Shown here: positions 1-9,470 of the stretch, piece by piece
How positions within the stretch are numbered: position 1 is the first letter of the stretch
How the letters are laid out: each line of letters starts with the position of its first letter
Assembly (NCBI GenBank): GCA_037953745.1
Contig: JBAKBP010010336.1
Location: 1-64,000 of the forward strand
Origin: Lithodes maja
Lineage: Eukaryota > Arthropoda > Malacostraca > Decapoda > Lithodidae
DNA length: 64,000 nucleotides
Direction: 5' to 3'
Program-made: the position numbers and the translations under genes
The notes under the pieces: model-generated
Databases searched by the model: none
The model's input: only the letters and a program-made list of their open reading frames with translations
What the model was told of the DNA's origin: nothing

Positions 1-153
1 GTGTGAGTGAACAATCCGAAGAGACCGCACAATATTGTTGTTTTCGGCGCGGGAAGTTCTCGGCTCAGTATGGTGGGTAATATTATATGGCCTATTTAAG
101 TATTACCCAGCACAAGAGGCAAGATATTTGGTTCCAACTTCAAGAGGAATTAG

Positions 154-1095
154 GTGGGGAAGATGGTGAATGAAGGTGACGAGGGGGCTGAGGGGGGGAG
201 GGGTGATAAAGGCGGGAGTGACGAATCGGAGGGAGAGCCGGATTTTCCCGGTTTCATGACAACATGGACCGCAGAGGACACTGGAAAGTTTTGCTTCATG
301 CTGTTGAACAAAATCAAGACATTGGAGGACCGAGTGACTGGCTTGGAGATAGTTAAGAAGGAAATTGTTACAGAGAATGGTGAGTTGAAGAACAGGTTGG
401 AGTTAGTGGAGAGAGAAAAGGCAGTGATAATGACTAGGCTAGACACCAGTATCTCTGAAGGTAAAAATGCTTGGGGCATGACTAGAGACCAAGTGGTTAA
501 AGATTTAGACAGTGTAAGGAAGGCTCACAGTGACGAATTCAGGAAGATATTGGATGAACAGAAACAGCAAGATGTTAGGATAAAGGACCAGGTAAAAAGT
601 ATGGTTAAGCAAGGCATCCACGAAAACTCTCAGGCCATCCAGGAAGAAAGTCGTAGGGCTAACTGCCTCATAATATCAGGGGTGGAAGAAAAGGAGGAAC
701 TAGACTGGACAAAACGAAAAGAGCAGGATGAAGGTCGCATCAACAATATTCTGGAATCGATTAAAGATGAGGAGGACACCTGGAAGGAGGAAATATCAGA
801 CATGTTTAGGCTGGGAAAATATACAAAGGAATACAATAGACTGGTAAAAATTGAATTTAAGTCAAGAAGGACTTGTGATGAAATCATGGCAGTAGCGGCT
901 AGGCTAAAAGGGTTAGAGGGTAAGGACAAAATCTACATCAGGCGAGACTTACCAGAAGAAGAGAGAAAGAAGGAGGCTGAACTAAGGAAAACCGCCAAGG
1001 AGGAAAATAGCAAGAGGACAGAACAAGAAAAGAATAAGTTTTTTTACGGAGTAAGAAAGGGGAAGATTATGAAACTTTCGGTAAAAAGAAACTAA
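154..1095 (+). CDS. LINE ORF1 protein, coiled coil plus RRM-like nucleic-acid-binding domain
   Basis: A 313-residue ORF1 product, expected to coat the element RNA and act as a nucleic acid chaperone. After an acidic Gly/Glu-rich start there is a long charged heptad region (about residues 50-170, a likely coiled coil). A basic domain follows that resembles the RRM and C-terminal domain of L1-type ORF1 proteins: a short hydrophobic strand (NCLIISGV), then FRLGKY, then VKIEFKS, then IYIRRDLPEEERKKEAELR near the end. The same blocks recur in copy 2 (FGDVEG, WRLGKYKKGE, MKIRFKS, VKLRKDLNAEEREKF). The ATG at 154 is the first in frame and gives the acidic start. The frame is intact although the downstream ORF2 is dead. 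Role is inferred from the family. Confidence 0.75.
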   Translation: MGKMVNEGDEGAEGGRGDKGGSDESEGEPDFPGFMTTWTAEDTGKFCFMLLNKIKTLEDRVTGLEIVKKEIVTENGELKNRLELVEREKAVIMTRLDTSISEGKNAWGMTRDQVVKDLDSVRKAHSDEFRKILDEQKQQDVRIKDQVKSMVKQGIHENSQAIQEESRRANCLIISGVEEKEELDWTKRKEQDEGRINNILESIKDEEDTWKEEISDMFRLGKYTKEYNRLVKIEFKSRRTCDEIMAVAARLKGLEGKDKIYIRRDLPEEERKKEAELRKTAKEENSKRTEQEKNKFFYGVRKGKIMKLSVKRN

Positions 1096-1109
1096 AAATA
1101 AAAGAGGGT

Positions 1110-4000
1110 AGGGAACAGACCGCCGCAGATAAGGCGCTTGGAGCAGGTAATGGGGGACTAGAAAGTATAAGGATTCTATATAGCAATGTCGATGGGCTAA
1201 TCTCTAAGAAACTAGAACTAACAGACTTACTCAATACTAAGAAACCAGAAATAGTATGTCTCACTGAGACAAAACTAAGAGAAGACCTTGATATAAATTT
1301 GCTAGGATGGTCTGAATATAGGATTTGGAGGAGGGACAGAAAATTTTGACATGGAGGAGGAGTGTGCATCCTTACTAGGAAAGATTTGATTGTGTCTGAG
1401 ATAAAACTAGAAACTTCAACAGCAGAAGTTTTAGCAATAGAGATTGGTGGAAACGAAAAAATAGTGGTGATAGTAGCGTATGTACCTCCCAAGACGAAGA
1501 CATGGGGTAAGGAGGAGCATAGCCTAATGCGTAAGGAAACAATTAGTGTGCTAGGAAATATCTTGGCTTCAAAGGATGAAATAGTCATGTGTGGGGACTT
1601 TAACTGCAAGGAAGTGAATTGGGAAGATCTTGAAGCCGGAGCAGGGGAGGAAAGTTGGGGCTATGAATTTTTAAGTATGGCCATGGAAAATTCTATATAC
1701 CAACATGTAAAAGAGTCAACAAGAGTAAGGGGAAGTGATCAACCAGCTAGATTGGACCTTCTATTCACAAGAAGGGAGGAGGAGGTTCAAAGTATTCAGT
1801 ACCTATGCCCACTAGGAAAAAGCGATCATGCAGTTTTAGACATAGACTTACTATTGAAGTATAATCTACCCAAGGGAAGGGAAAAGCACAAGGAAAATCA
1901 CTGGATGTATTCCAGAACCGATTTCGAAGGACTACAGGATTTTTTCAAGTCACAAAATTGGGATCAGGTGTTATCTGAAAGTGAGGTAGACAAAAAACTC
2001 AAGGCATTCATGGAGATCTATGATACTGGTATAAAAACTTTTGTCCCTAAGTACGTTAATAAAAGGAAAAAAAGTAATCGCAAAGTATGGTTTAACCGCG
2101 AATGTAGGCAAGCACAGGAAGCAAAAAACAAAGCCTGGAAAAAGATGAGAAACTGGGATTCGGAAGATAACAGGCAAAAGTATAAAGAGGAGAGAAACAA
2201 ATACTGTACACAGAAATGAGGAGGAGGTCAGAGGCAAACCATGAGAAAGGGATAGTGGAGAACTATGAAAAGAATCCAAAAATGTTTTTCAAGTTTGTAA
2301 ACGGCAAAAGGAAGATAAAAGCCACGATCGTAAAGATTAAAAGTGGAAACAGAATCATAGAAGAGGATACAGAGATTGCGGAAGAACTAAATAGAAATTT
2401 TGCATCAGTATTTACAAAAGAAGGAGAATTCATTGCACCAGAATCCAATGAGATAGGTACAGAGGAAATGCCGGAAGTCACATTTAACAGACCAGAGCTC
2501 ATAGACAAATTGAGTAAGGTGGATCCAAACAAAGCCGCTGGACCGGACGGAGTATCAGGCTGGATTATTAAAGAAAATGCTAAGGAACTGAGTATACCGT
2601 TATATGACATAATGACCAAATCATTGGACACAGGGATAGTACCTACAGAATGGAAAAGAGCAAACATTATTCCTATATTTAAGGGAGGAAGCAGAGATAA
2701 ACCACTGAACTATAGACCTGTATCACTATTGAGCATCCTCATGAAGATTCTGGAAGGATTAATAAGGGACAAATGGGTTAACTACCTGGAATCCAAAAGA
2801 TTAATTACTGACCGACAATTTGGATTCAGAGGAGGCAGATCATGTGTAAGCAACTTGTTGAGTTTTTACTCTAGAGTAATAGACACAGTGGACAAGAGGG
2901 AAGGATGGGTAGACTGTGCCTACCTAGACTTTAAAAAGGCATTTGACAAAGTTCCACACGAGAGATTGCTGTGGAAATTAAAACATGAGGGAAAAGTAGG
3001 AGACAAACTGCTGAAATGGATGGAGAGCTACCTTAGCGGAAGACAGATGAGAACAACAGTAAGGGGGAAATCGTCAAACTGGACTCAAATTACGAGTGGG
3101 GTACCACAAGGATCTGTCCTAGCCCCAATCATGTTTCTAATATTTGTAAATGACTTACCTGAGGGACTAACAAGCTACATGAGCATGTTTGCGGACGATG
3201 CTAAACTGCTTAAAACGATCAGAACCCAGGAGGATTGCCTTGAGCTCCAAGCAGATTTGCAAAAGATCCATGAATGGAGCATCAAATGGAATATGGAGTT
3301 CAATGCAGGGAAATGTAAGACTCTAGAAATGGGTAAAAGCAAGTACAGACCTAGAAAAGATTATAAACTAGGAAACGAAGTGATTCCCAAAGCAGAAAAA
3401 GAAAAAGACTTGGGGATAGAATTTAAGGATAACATGTCTCCAGAAAGCCACGTAAATAAGATAGTGAGAGAATCACTAGCACTATTGGCAAATATCAGGA
3501 TGTCTTTCAATTATCTTAATGAAAACACCATGAAACAAATAATAACGGCAATAATAAGACCCAGGATGGAATATGCATCTGTAGTGTGGTCCCCTCACAT
3601 GAAGAAACATATCCACAAAATTGAGAGGGTACAGAGAGCAGCTACGAGGATGATCCCAGGTTTGGAAAATTTGGAGTACCAGGAGAGGCTCGAGAGAGTG
3701 AATCTACCTACACTGGAACAGAGAAGGAAACGAGGACAGCAAATTCAGATATACAAATGTGTTAGAGGTATTGACAAAATCGACCAAGAAAACTTCATAG
3801 AGAGGGATAGAGGTGAGAGAACAAGAGGTCACGGCTACAAACTAAAAGTGCTTAATAGTAAATCTGATCTGAAAAGTAAAAGATTTCCTACCAACTCGAT
3901 TAGTGGGTGGAACAAATTGCCAGCCGAAGTTGTGTCTGCACCATCAGTGCATAGTTTCAAAGCACGGTATGACAAACATATCTTAGGAGGCGGGAATTAA
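1110..4000 (+). pseudogene. LINE L-A copy 1 ORF2 (endonuclease-reverse transcriptase), broken
   Basis: The endonuclease part starts near 1173 (YSNVDGL) and shows the LTETKL block, VAYVPPK, the GDFN motif (CGDFNCKEVNW), RLDLLFTR and the GKSDH metal-site motif. A TGA at 1347-1349 interrupts it just before HGGGVCIL; copy 2 has DKMGGGVLIL there. Near 2210-2218 the reading frame changes and the RT continues to 4000 with NYRPVSLL, FGFRGGRS, DFKKAFDKVPH, SGVPQGSVLAP, the catalytic FADD box (MSMFADDAKLL) and the conserved C-terminal tail (RVQRAATRMIPG). The RT catalytic residues are kept, so inactivation rests on one stop and one frameshift. It ends at TAA 3998-4000. Confidence 0.85.
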
Positions 4001-4022
4001 CGAGCATGCTCACTCCCGCAAA

Positions 4023-4066
4023 TACAACTAGTGTAAGTACAACTAGTGTAAGTACATACATACATA
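4023..4066 (+). repeat. 3' terminal tandem repeats of LINE L-A copy 1
   Basis: Two perfect 15-bp units, TACAACTAGTGTAAG at 4023-4037 and 4038-4052, are followed by TACA repeats. Short tandem repeats at the 3' end instead of poly(A) are typical of CR1-group LINEs. Copies 2 and 3 end differently, in ACAAATAGGTAAATAC and (CA)n. Confidence 0.6.
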
Positions 4067-4067
4067 C

Positions 4068-5145
4068 ATGCTCTTCCTTATACTGATAGGGGACATTGAT
4101 GATGGAGTTGGTCAATCGGTTATCTCTTCCTTTGCTGACGATACGAACATAAGTCGTGTCGTCAGAAATGAAGAGGATATTCATAATCTCCAGGATGACC
4201 TCGACAAAATCTACAAATGGGCAGACGAAAACAACATGACCTTCAACGAAGAAAAGTTTGAAGCGTTACGATGTGGCCCGAAACAAACCCTCAAGGACAC
4301 CACCAAACTACTCACTGCAGGCGGCCACGACATCACCCCCAAGCCACATGTGAGATGCCTAGGTGTGCAATTGTCCGACGATGCCACATTTCAACACCAA
4401 ATTTCAACACCACATTTCTGCAGCTGTCAAGAAAGCCAAGGGAATGGCCGGATGGATCCTACGGACGTTCAACTCCAGGGAACAAGAAACAATGCTAACT
4501 CTCTGGAGGTCTATGGTACAACCCTTCCTTGACTACTGTAGTCAACTATGGTCGCCACACAAAAAGGGGTACATACGAGATCTTGAGTCCGTCCAGAGGT
4601 CCTTCACTAGAAACATTCGGGGGATGAAGGACCTTAGCTACTGGGACCGGCTCAAGAAGCTAGGGCTGTACTCTCAGCAGAGAAGGCGAGACAGGTACTG
4701 CGCAATCTATGTGTGGAAAATCCTGGAGAAGCTGGTTCCAGATCCAACTGGTAATGAACTCCAGGAAAAACAAAATGGTCGGACTGGAAGGAAGTGTGAG
4801 AGGAGATCCCTCCCAACACAGGCACCAGAACGAGTGAGATCCCTCCTCGCGTCCAGCCTAGGCCACAATGGACCAAAAAATTTCAACTCGCTGCCCAAGG
4901 AAGTGCGAGACATAGTAGGTTGCCCGGTAGACAGGTTCAAAGGGTTATTAGACAAGTTTCTAAAGACCCTCCCAGATGAACCACCAGTGTCTGGATACAC
5001 TGCTAACTGCCGGGCGGCCTCAAACTCTATACCGGACCAGACGGACCTCCTTCGAAGGGACGCACGGGACGGACGCAGCGGTGGCGGACCACGACTGTGA
5101 GGACGGGACCTCTAGACGACTTCAAGTAAGATTCAAGTAAGTAAG
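4068..5145 (+). pseudogene. 5'-truncated LINE fragment (family L-B), RT C-terminal half, frameshifted
   Basis: Begins just before the RT catalytic box (SSFADDTNISRVV), so it lacks the endonuclease and most of the RT. It continues through the thumb and C-terminal region (LDYCSQLWSP, LESVQRSFTRNI, LKKLGLYSQQRRRDRY) to a stop at 5098-5100. Two frames are needed: one from 4068 into about 4410, the other from about 4390 to 5100. The shift is explained by a 13-bp near-perfect tandem duplication at 4388-4413. The end, after GACGACTTCAAGTAAGA, is made of AAGTAAG-type repeats (5121-5145). It abuts the 3' tail of L-A copy 1. The L-B residues differ clearly from L-A, so it is another family of the same broad group. 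Confidence 0.75.
4388..4413 (+). repeat. 13-bp tandem duplication that breaks the L-B reading frame
   Basis: ATTTCAACACCAA (4388-4400) is followed directly by ATTTCAACACCAC (4401-4413). Thirteen is one more than a multiple of three, and the observed frame change from the upstream to the downstream reading frame is exactly one base. Confidence 0.8.
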
Positions 5146-5381
5146 ACATACATTACACACACACGAGAGACGAGTGGGAGCGGACGTCGTTGGCTGGCGC
5201 TCCTCAAACTACCATCTGACTTGCCTAAAGTGGGGTATACAGGAGATTATTGTGTATTGTCCCGCTAATAATATTATTACATGAAAGTGTTCAGTCAAAG
5301 CTATCTAAAAAAATATGAATGTTTAAACAAAACTTAGAGAGTTTGTTTTGAGAAATCAGCTGGTAAGGCTGGTGACGTCAC

Positions 5382-6524
5382 ATGACAACAACAATGGCTG
5401 ACATAGAAGCCACAGATGTGAGTGGGGAATGTTTTTATGATGAGGAAGGGGATTATTCAGGCTTTCCTGAAGGTAAGGAGGACCAGATCATCTTCCTGAA
5501 CAGGAATCTGATGGGGCTGATAAAGTGGAGAAGGGAAATGGAGGGGTGGAGGAAGACCATTGGGACTGTAGTGGAAGAGAGCTGTGTCCCGGGGGAGGGT
5601 TTAAATGATCTAACTGCTAGGGTCAACGAATTGGTATCTGAGAATGTGGCTTTAAAAGAACAGATTAAGGAATACAAAGAACATTTAAATGAGAGAGTGA
5701 AAGAGATAGATGATGGGTATAGGGAGAGGGCTGAGAGAGAGATTCGTGAATTGAGGGAGGAGAATGCTAGGCTAAAAAAAGGAGTGGAAACAAATCAGGA
5801 CAGGACACAAAAAATGGAGGAAGAGGTATCTCAAATGAAAAATGTCTGGGGTGATCGAGTGGGTGAAGCAGAGGTACAACTAAAAGCAATTATTGAGGAG
5901 CAAAAAGGACAGCAGGAGGAGAACCTGCACAAGAGGGTAGTTAATGCCATCAGACAAAATGAGAAACAGGTCAGTGATATTATTGATAAGAAGAGATGTG
6001 TAATTATGTTTGGAGATGTAGAAGGGGAAATATTAGATAGAAATACGAGAAAGGGTGTGGAGATGAAGAAAGTTGAGAAGATGATTGATGTGATGGATAG
6101 ACAAGATAAGGAGGGATGGAAGAGAGAGGTAGAGGATTGTTGGAGACTAGGGAAATACAAGAAAGGAGAAATGAGGCCAATGAAGATTAGATTTAAGTCA
6201 ACCAAAGTAGCAGAGGAGGTACTCAGATCCAGCTGGAAGTTAAGTCAGGAGGGGGAATACAGAAATGTTAAACTAAGGAAAGATCTAAATGCGGAAGAGA
6301 GGGAAAAATTTAGAGAAATAAATAGAGAAGTCAAAGAAAAGAACGATAATAGATCAGAAGTGGAGAAGGGTTTTTTTTTCTACAGAAACATGGATGGGAA
6401 AGTAAGGAAGTGGTACCTGAAGAAGGGGGAGAGGATAGGGGCGGAGGGGGGGAGAAAAGAAGTGGTGGTACAGGAAGAAGGATTGGAGGGAGAGGTGCAA
6501 CAGGAAGGGGAAATGGTAGGATAA
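5382..6524 (+). CDS. LINE L-A ORF1 protein (coiled coil plus RRM-like domain)
   Basis: 380 residues and the best-preserved ORF1 of the family. The region at about residues 70-200 is a long run of charged heptads (a likely coiled coil for trimer formation). From about 205 the L1-like nucleic-acid-binding part follows: RCVIMFGDVEG, DCWRLGKYKKGE, RPMKIRFKSTKVAEEVL and VKLRKDLNAEEREKF. The C-terminus turns Gly/Glu-rich, exactly where ORF2 begins in the overlapping frame, so composition there serves two reading frames. The ATG at 5382 sits after ACATGACAACAACA; an ATG eleven residues upstream is not seen in frame. Its expected role is RNA binding in the retrotransposition particle; this is inferred from the family. 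Confidence 0.8.
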   Translation: MTTTMADIEATDVSGECFYDEEGDYSGFPEGKEDQIIFLNRNLMGLIKWRREMEGWRKTIGTVVEESCVPGEGLNDLTARVNELVSENVALKEQIKEYKEHLNERVKEIDDGYRERAEREIRELREENARLKKGVETNQDRTQKMEEEVSQMKNVWGDRVGEAEVQLKAIIEEQKGQQEENLHKRVVNAIRQNEKQVSDIIDKKRCVIMFGDVEGEILDRNTRKGVEMKKVEKMIDVMDRQDKEGWKREVEDCWRLGKYKKGEMRPMKIRFKSTKVAEEVLRSSWKLSQEGEYRNVKLRKDLNAEEREKFREINREVKEKNDNRSEVEKGFFFYRNMDGKVRKWYLKKGERIGAEGGRKEVVVQEEGLEGEVQQEGEMVG

Positions 6525-9394
6525 AGACAGGGAATATCAATCATAATGGTAAAAGCAACAGGTGCAAGATGGTCTATAGCAATGTGGATGGGCTGCTATC
6601 AAAGAAATTAGAAATAAACGATTACATCAGACAGGAAGAGCCCTTAATATTGTGTCTATGTGAAACTAAACTAAATAAAGGGATAAGTTTGGAGGGAATG
6701 GGATGGAACAACTATAATATCTGGAGAAGGGATAGAGAAGACAAGATGGGGGGAGGGGTGCTAATTCTTACACATAATAAATTGAAAACCAGAATGATTG
6801 ATCTGAATAATAGTAAAGCGGAAATATTAGCAGTAGAATTGATAGATGATGACAATCAAAAGGCGGATATTGTAGTGGCCTACATGCCGCCCTACACAGG
6901 AGCTTGGGAAGAGGAGGAATACAAATTTATCAAAGATGAGATGATTATTTGTATTGAAAAATTAACTCGTAGAAATAATGAATTAATTATAGTAGGGGAC
7001 TTTAACTGTAAAGAGGTGGATTGGGAGCAGAGAGAAGCTGGTAGCAACGTGAACTCGTGGGGGTATAGGTTACTGGATATGGTAACAGAAAATTTATTGG
7101 TGCAAAATATAAAGGAAAATACAAGAAGAAGGGGAAATGATGAAGCATCCAGATTGGACCTAATGTTTACTAGAGACCCAGATGTAATTTCTGATATAAA
7201 ATACTTACCACCTTTAGGCAAGAGCGATCACGTTGTAATGGATATAGAAATCCTATTGGGTTATTCCAATATGGAGGAGAGGGAGGAGCACAAGGAAACT
7301 AGGTTTGACTATGCAAAAGGAGACTACCAATCACTGAGACAATACTTTAGAGATGTTGACTGGAGTGAAATACATCAGAGAAATAGTGTAGACGAGAAGT
7401 GTGGAGTATTTAAAACAATATATGAAGAAGGAGTTAATAAATATGTTCCTAAACAAGGTAATAGGTCAGCGAAGGTAAAGGATTGGTTCAATGAAAAATG
7501 TAGGAAAGCCAAGGAAAAGAGAGACCAAGCATGGAAGGCAGCTAGAAAAAGGTGTAATAGAGAAACTTGGAACAGATACAAGAGATTAAGAAATGTATAT
7601 GCTGCAATCAGGAGACAAGAAGCCAGAGAATATGAGAAGAACATTGTGAAAAAATGTAAGAGTGATCCTAAGCTGTTCTATAGGTTTATAAATAGTAAAA
7701 TGAAGGTAAGGGATAGAATAGTGAGGTTGAAGGTTGAAGGGACCACTTATGATGACGACCAGAATATGTGTGAAATTATGAACAATACACTACACTCAGT
7801 ATATACTAAAGGTGATAACTTTGAAGAAGTACCGGTAGGTGAAATTGGTGATAAACTGGGAGAGATTAATTTTCTCCCAGAGGAGCTAGTAGAAATAATG
7901 AAAGGACTAGATGTGAAAAAAGCAGTGGGACCTGACAATGTAGCGGGATGGATTTTGAAAGAATGTGCTGACGAACTAGTGAAACCCTTAAATGAGATAA
8001 TGAAATACTCTCTGGAAGTGGGAAAATTACCAATGGACTGGAAGAGAGCCAACATTGTACCGATTTATAAAGGTGGGAACAGGGAACATCCATTGAATTA
8101 TCGACCTGTGTCACTTACTAGTATAGTGTGCAAAATCTGTGAGAAAATAATTAAGAAAAGATGGATGATTTACTTGGAAAAGAATAATCTACTATCTAAC
8201 AGGCAATTTGGATTCAGGGAGGGTACCTCATGTGTTACAAATCTACTCAGTTTTTATGACAGAGTGGTTGACATATTACAAGAGAGAGATGGATGGGTGG
8301 ATTGCGTATATATTGACATGAAGAAAGCTTTTGACAGAGTATCGCATAGCAGGCTGAAGTGGAAATTAAAAGAGTATGGAGGGATTCAGGGTAGTTTGTT
8401 AAATTGGATGGAGGACTATCTTTCAGGGAGACAGATGAGGACTACTATCAGAGATAAATTTTCTACGTGGAAAGATGTCACAAGTGGAGTTCCGCAGGGA
8501 GCGGTGCTGGCTCCCATAATGTTTCTAATATACATTAACGACATGCCAAAGGATATAAGTGCATATATGAATATGTTTGCAGATGATGCCAAGATCATGA
8601 AGCATATAGAAGATGAAAACAGTGGTAGGGAATTGCAGAGGGATTTGGATAGGATAGATCAATGGAGCAAGAAGTGGAAAATGGAATTTAACACAAATAA
8701 ATGTCATGTAGTGGAAATGGGAGTAAGTAAAAGAAGGCCACATATGGAATATAAGTTAGGAGAAAACACTATTAACCCATCAGAGAAAGAAAAGGACTTA
8801 GGGATAACTGTTAGGAGTGATCTTTCACCTGAGAATCATATTAATAAGATAGTGGGAGAAACATATGGACTGCTAAACAGAATAAAAATAGCATTTAACT
8901 ATATAAACGAGGAGATGCTGGAGAAAATAATAAAAACATTGGTGAGACCAAGACTGGAGTATGCGGCAGTGGTGTGGGCACCACATCTAAAAAAGCATAT
9001 AAAGAAGTTGGAGAAGGTTCAGAGAGCTGCAACTAGGATGATACCAGAACTGAGAGAATTACCATATGAGGAGAGATTAAAGAAATTAGATTTACCATCT
9101 CTAATGGATAGGAGGGAGAGAGGCGATATGATTATGATGTACAAATGTGTGAGAGGACTCGAAAAGGTGGACAAGAAGGGTTATATTGTGAAAGATAATG
9201 GTAGAACTAGGGGGCATAGATATAAGCTAATGAAAGGAAGATGTAAAGGAGATGTGAGAAAGTATAGTTTCCCTTACAGAAGTATAAGTAAATGGAATCA
9301 GTTGGAAGAGGAAGTGGTGTGTGCCAAAAACATTCATATTTTTAAGGCAAAGTTAGATAATTGTAACTCAGGAAGCGGGACAATACGAGCCTAA
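6410..9394 (+). CDS. LINE L-A ORF2: endonuclease plus reverse transcriptase (intact)
   Basis: 994 residues. Residues 1-50 are Gly/Arg-rich and overlap the ORF1 tail; the conserved part starts near residue 54 (MVYSNVDGLL), so the true start may be any Met before it. Endonuclease: CETKL with Glu85, VAYMPP 156-161, GDFN 196-199, RLDLMFTR about 248-255, SDH 272-274. RT: NYRPVSLTS about 563, QFGFREG about 599, DMKKAFD with Asp636, SGVPQGAVL about 692, FADD 723-726. A C-terminal domain ends near ARTRGHRYKL. There is no RNase H. It should nick target DNA and prime reverse transcription there. It lies in another frame than ORF1 with a 115-nt overlap, so it needs internal initiation, reinitiation or frameshifting. 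No key residue is missing. Confidence 0.9.
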   Translation: MVPEEGGEDRGGGGEKRSGGTGRRIGGRGATGRGNGRIKTGNINHNGKSNRCKMVYSNVDGLLSKKLEINDYIRQEEPLILCLCETKLNKGISLEGMGWNNYNIWRRDREDKMGGGVLILTHNKLKTRMIDLNNSKAEILAVELIDDDNQKADIVVAYMPPYTGAWEEEEYKFIKDEMIICIEKLTRRNNELIIVGDFNCKEVDWEQREAGSNVNSWGYRLLDMVTENLLVQNIKENTRRRGNDEASRLDLMFTRDPDVISDIKYLPPLGKSDHVVMDIEILLGYSNMEEREEHKETRFDYAKGDYQSLRQYFRDVDWSEIHQRNSVDEKCGVFKTIYEEGVNKYVPKQGNRSAKVKDWFNEKCRKAKEKRDQAWKAARKRCNRETWNRYKRLRNVYAAIRRQEAREYEKNIVKKCKSDPKLFYRFINSKMKVRDRIVRLKVEGTTYDDDQNMCEIMNNTLHSVYTKGDNFEEVPVGEIGDKLGEINFLPEELVEIMKGLDVKKAVGPDNVAGWILKECADELVKPLNEIMKYSLEVGKLPMDWKRANIVPIYKGGNREHPLNYRPVSLTSIVCKICEKIIKKRWMIYLEKNNLLSNRQFGFREGTSCVTNLLSFYDRVVDILQERDGWVDCVYIDMKKAFDRVSHSRLKWKLKEYGGIQGSLLNWMEDYLSGRQMRTTIRDKFSTWKDVTSGVPQGAVLAPIMFLIYINDMPKDISAYMNMFADDAKIMKHIEDENSGRELQRDLDRIDQWSKKWKMEFNTNKCHVVEMGVSKRRPHMEYKLGENTINPSEKEKDLGITVRSDLSPENHINKIVGETYGLLNRIKIAFNYINEEMLEKIIKTLVRPRLEYAAVVWAPHLKKHIKKLEKVQRAATRMIPELRELPYEERLKKLDLPSLMDRRERGDMIMMYKCVRGLEKVDKKGYIVKDNGRTRGHRYKLMKGRCKGDVRKYSFPYRSISKWNQLEEEVVCAKNIHIFKAKLDNCNSGSGTIRA

Positions 9395-9432
9395 AAAGCT
9401 CAACTCAACTCCTGTATACTACAAATAGGTAA

Positions 9433-9434
<2 letters not shown>

Positions 9435-9467
<33 letters not shown>
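9435..9467 (+). repeat. (AC)n microsatellite at the junction of L-A copies 2 and 3
   Basis: About sixteen AC units directly follow the L-A 3' end GGTAAATAC. Copy 3 coding sequence starts immediately after. A further CA/CG-rich run follows copy 3 at about 11037-11060. The run may be part of the element's 3' tail or the preferred target. Confidence 0.85.

Positions 9468-9470
<3 letters not shown>

Larger units (their letters stand above)
1..4066 (+). mobile_element. LINE family L-A, copy 1 (nearly full length, inactivated)
   Basis: Non-LTR retrotransposon with a short leader, an intact ORF1 (154-1095), a broken ORF2 (endonuclease and reverse transcriptase, to 4000) and a 3' end made of short tandem repeats. 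It is collinear with copy 2 at 5.2-9.5 kb, which serves as the reference. ORF2 carries a premature TGA at 1347-1349 and a frameshift near 2215, so this copy cannot make a full ORF2 protein. The 5' boundary may lie before the window. An endonuclease-bearing ORF2, an L1-type ORF1 and a repeat-type 3' tail suggest the Jockey/CR1 group, but the clade is not certain. Confidence 0.85.
5160..9467 (+). mobile_element. LINE family L-A, copy 2, full length with both ORFs open
   Basis: Leader from about 5160 (exact 5' end not defined), ORF1 5382-6524, ORF2 6410-9394, then about 40 nt of 3' UTR ending CTACAAATAGGTAAATAC before a (CA)n run. Neither ORF has a stop or frameshift and the endonuclease and RT catalytic residues are present, so this copy could be autonomous. 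The ORFs overlap by 115 nt in different frames. No clear target-site duplication was found, partly because both flanks are repetitive. Confidence 0.85.

Noticed and set aside
6400..6530. Programmed -1 frameshift fusing ORF1 and ORF2 of LINE L-A
   Set aside because: The overlap has A- and G-rich runs but no clear slippery heptamer with a downstream structure; internal initiation is equally possible.
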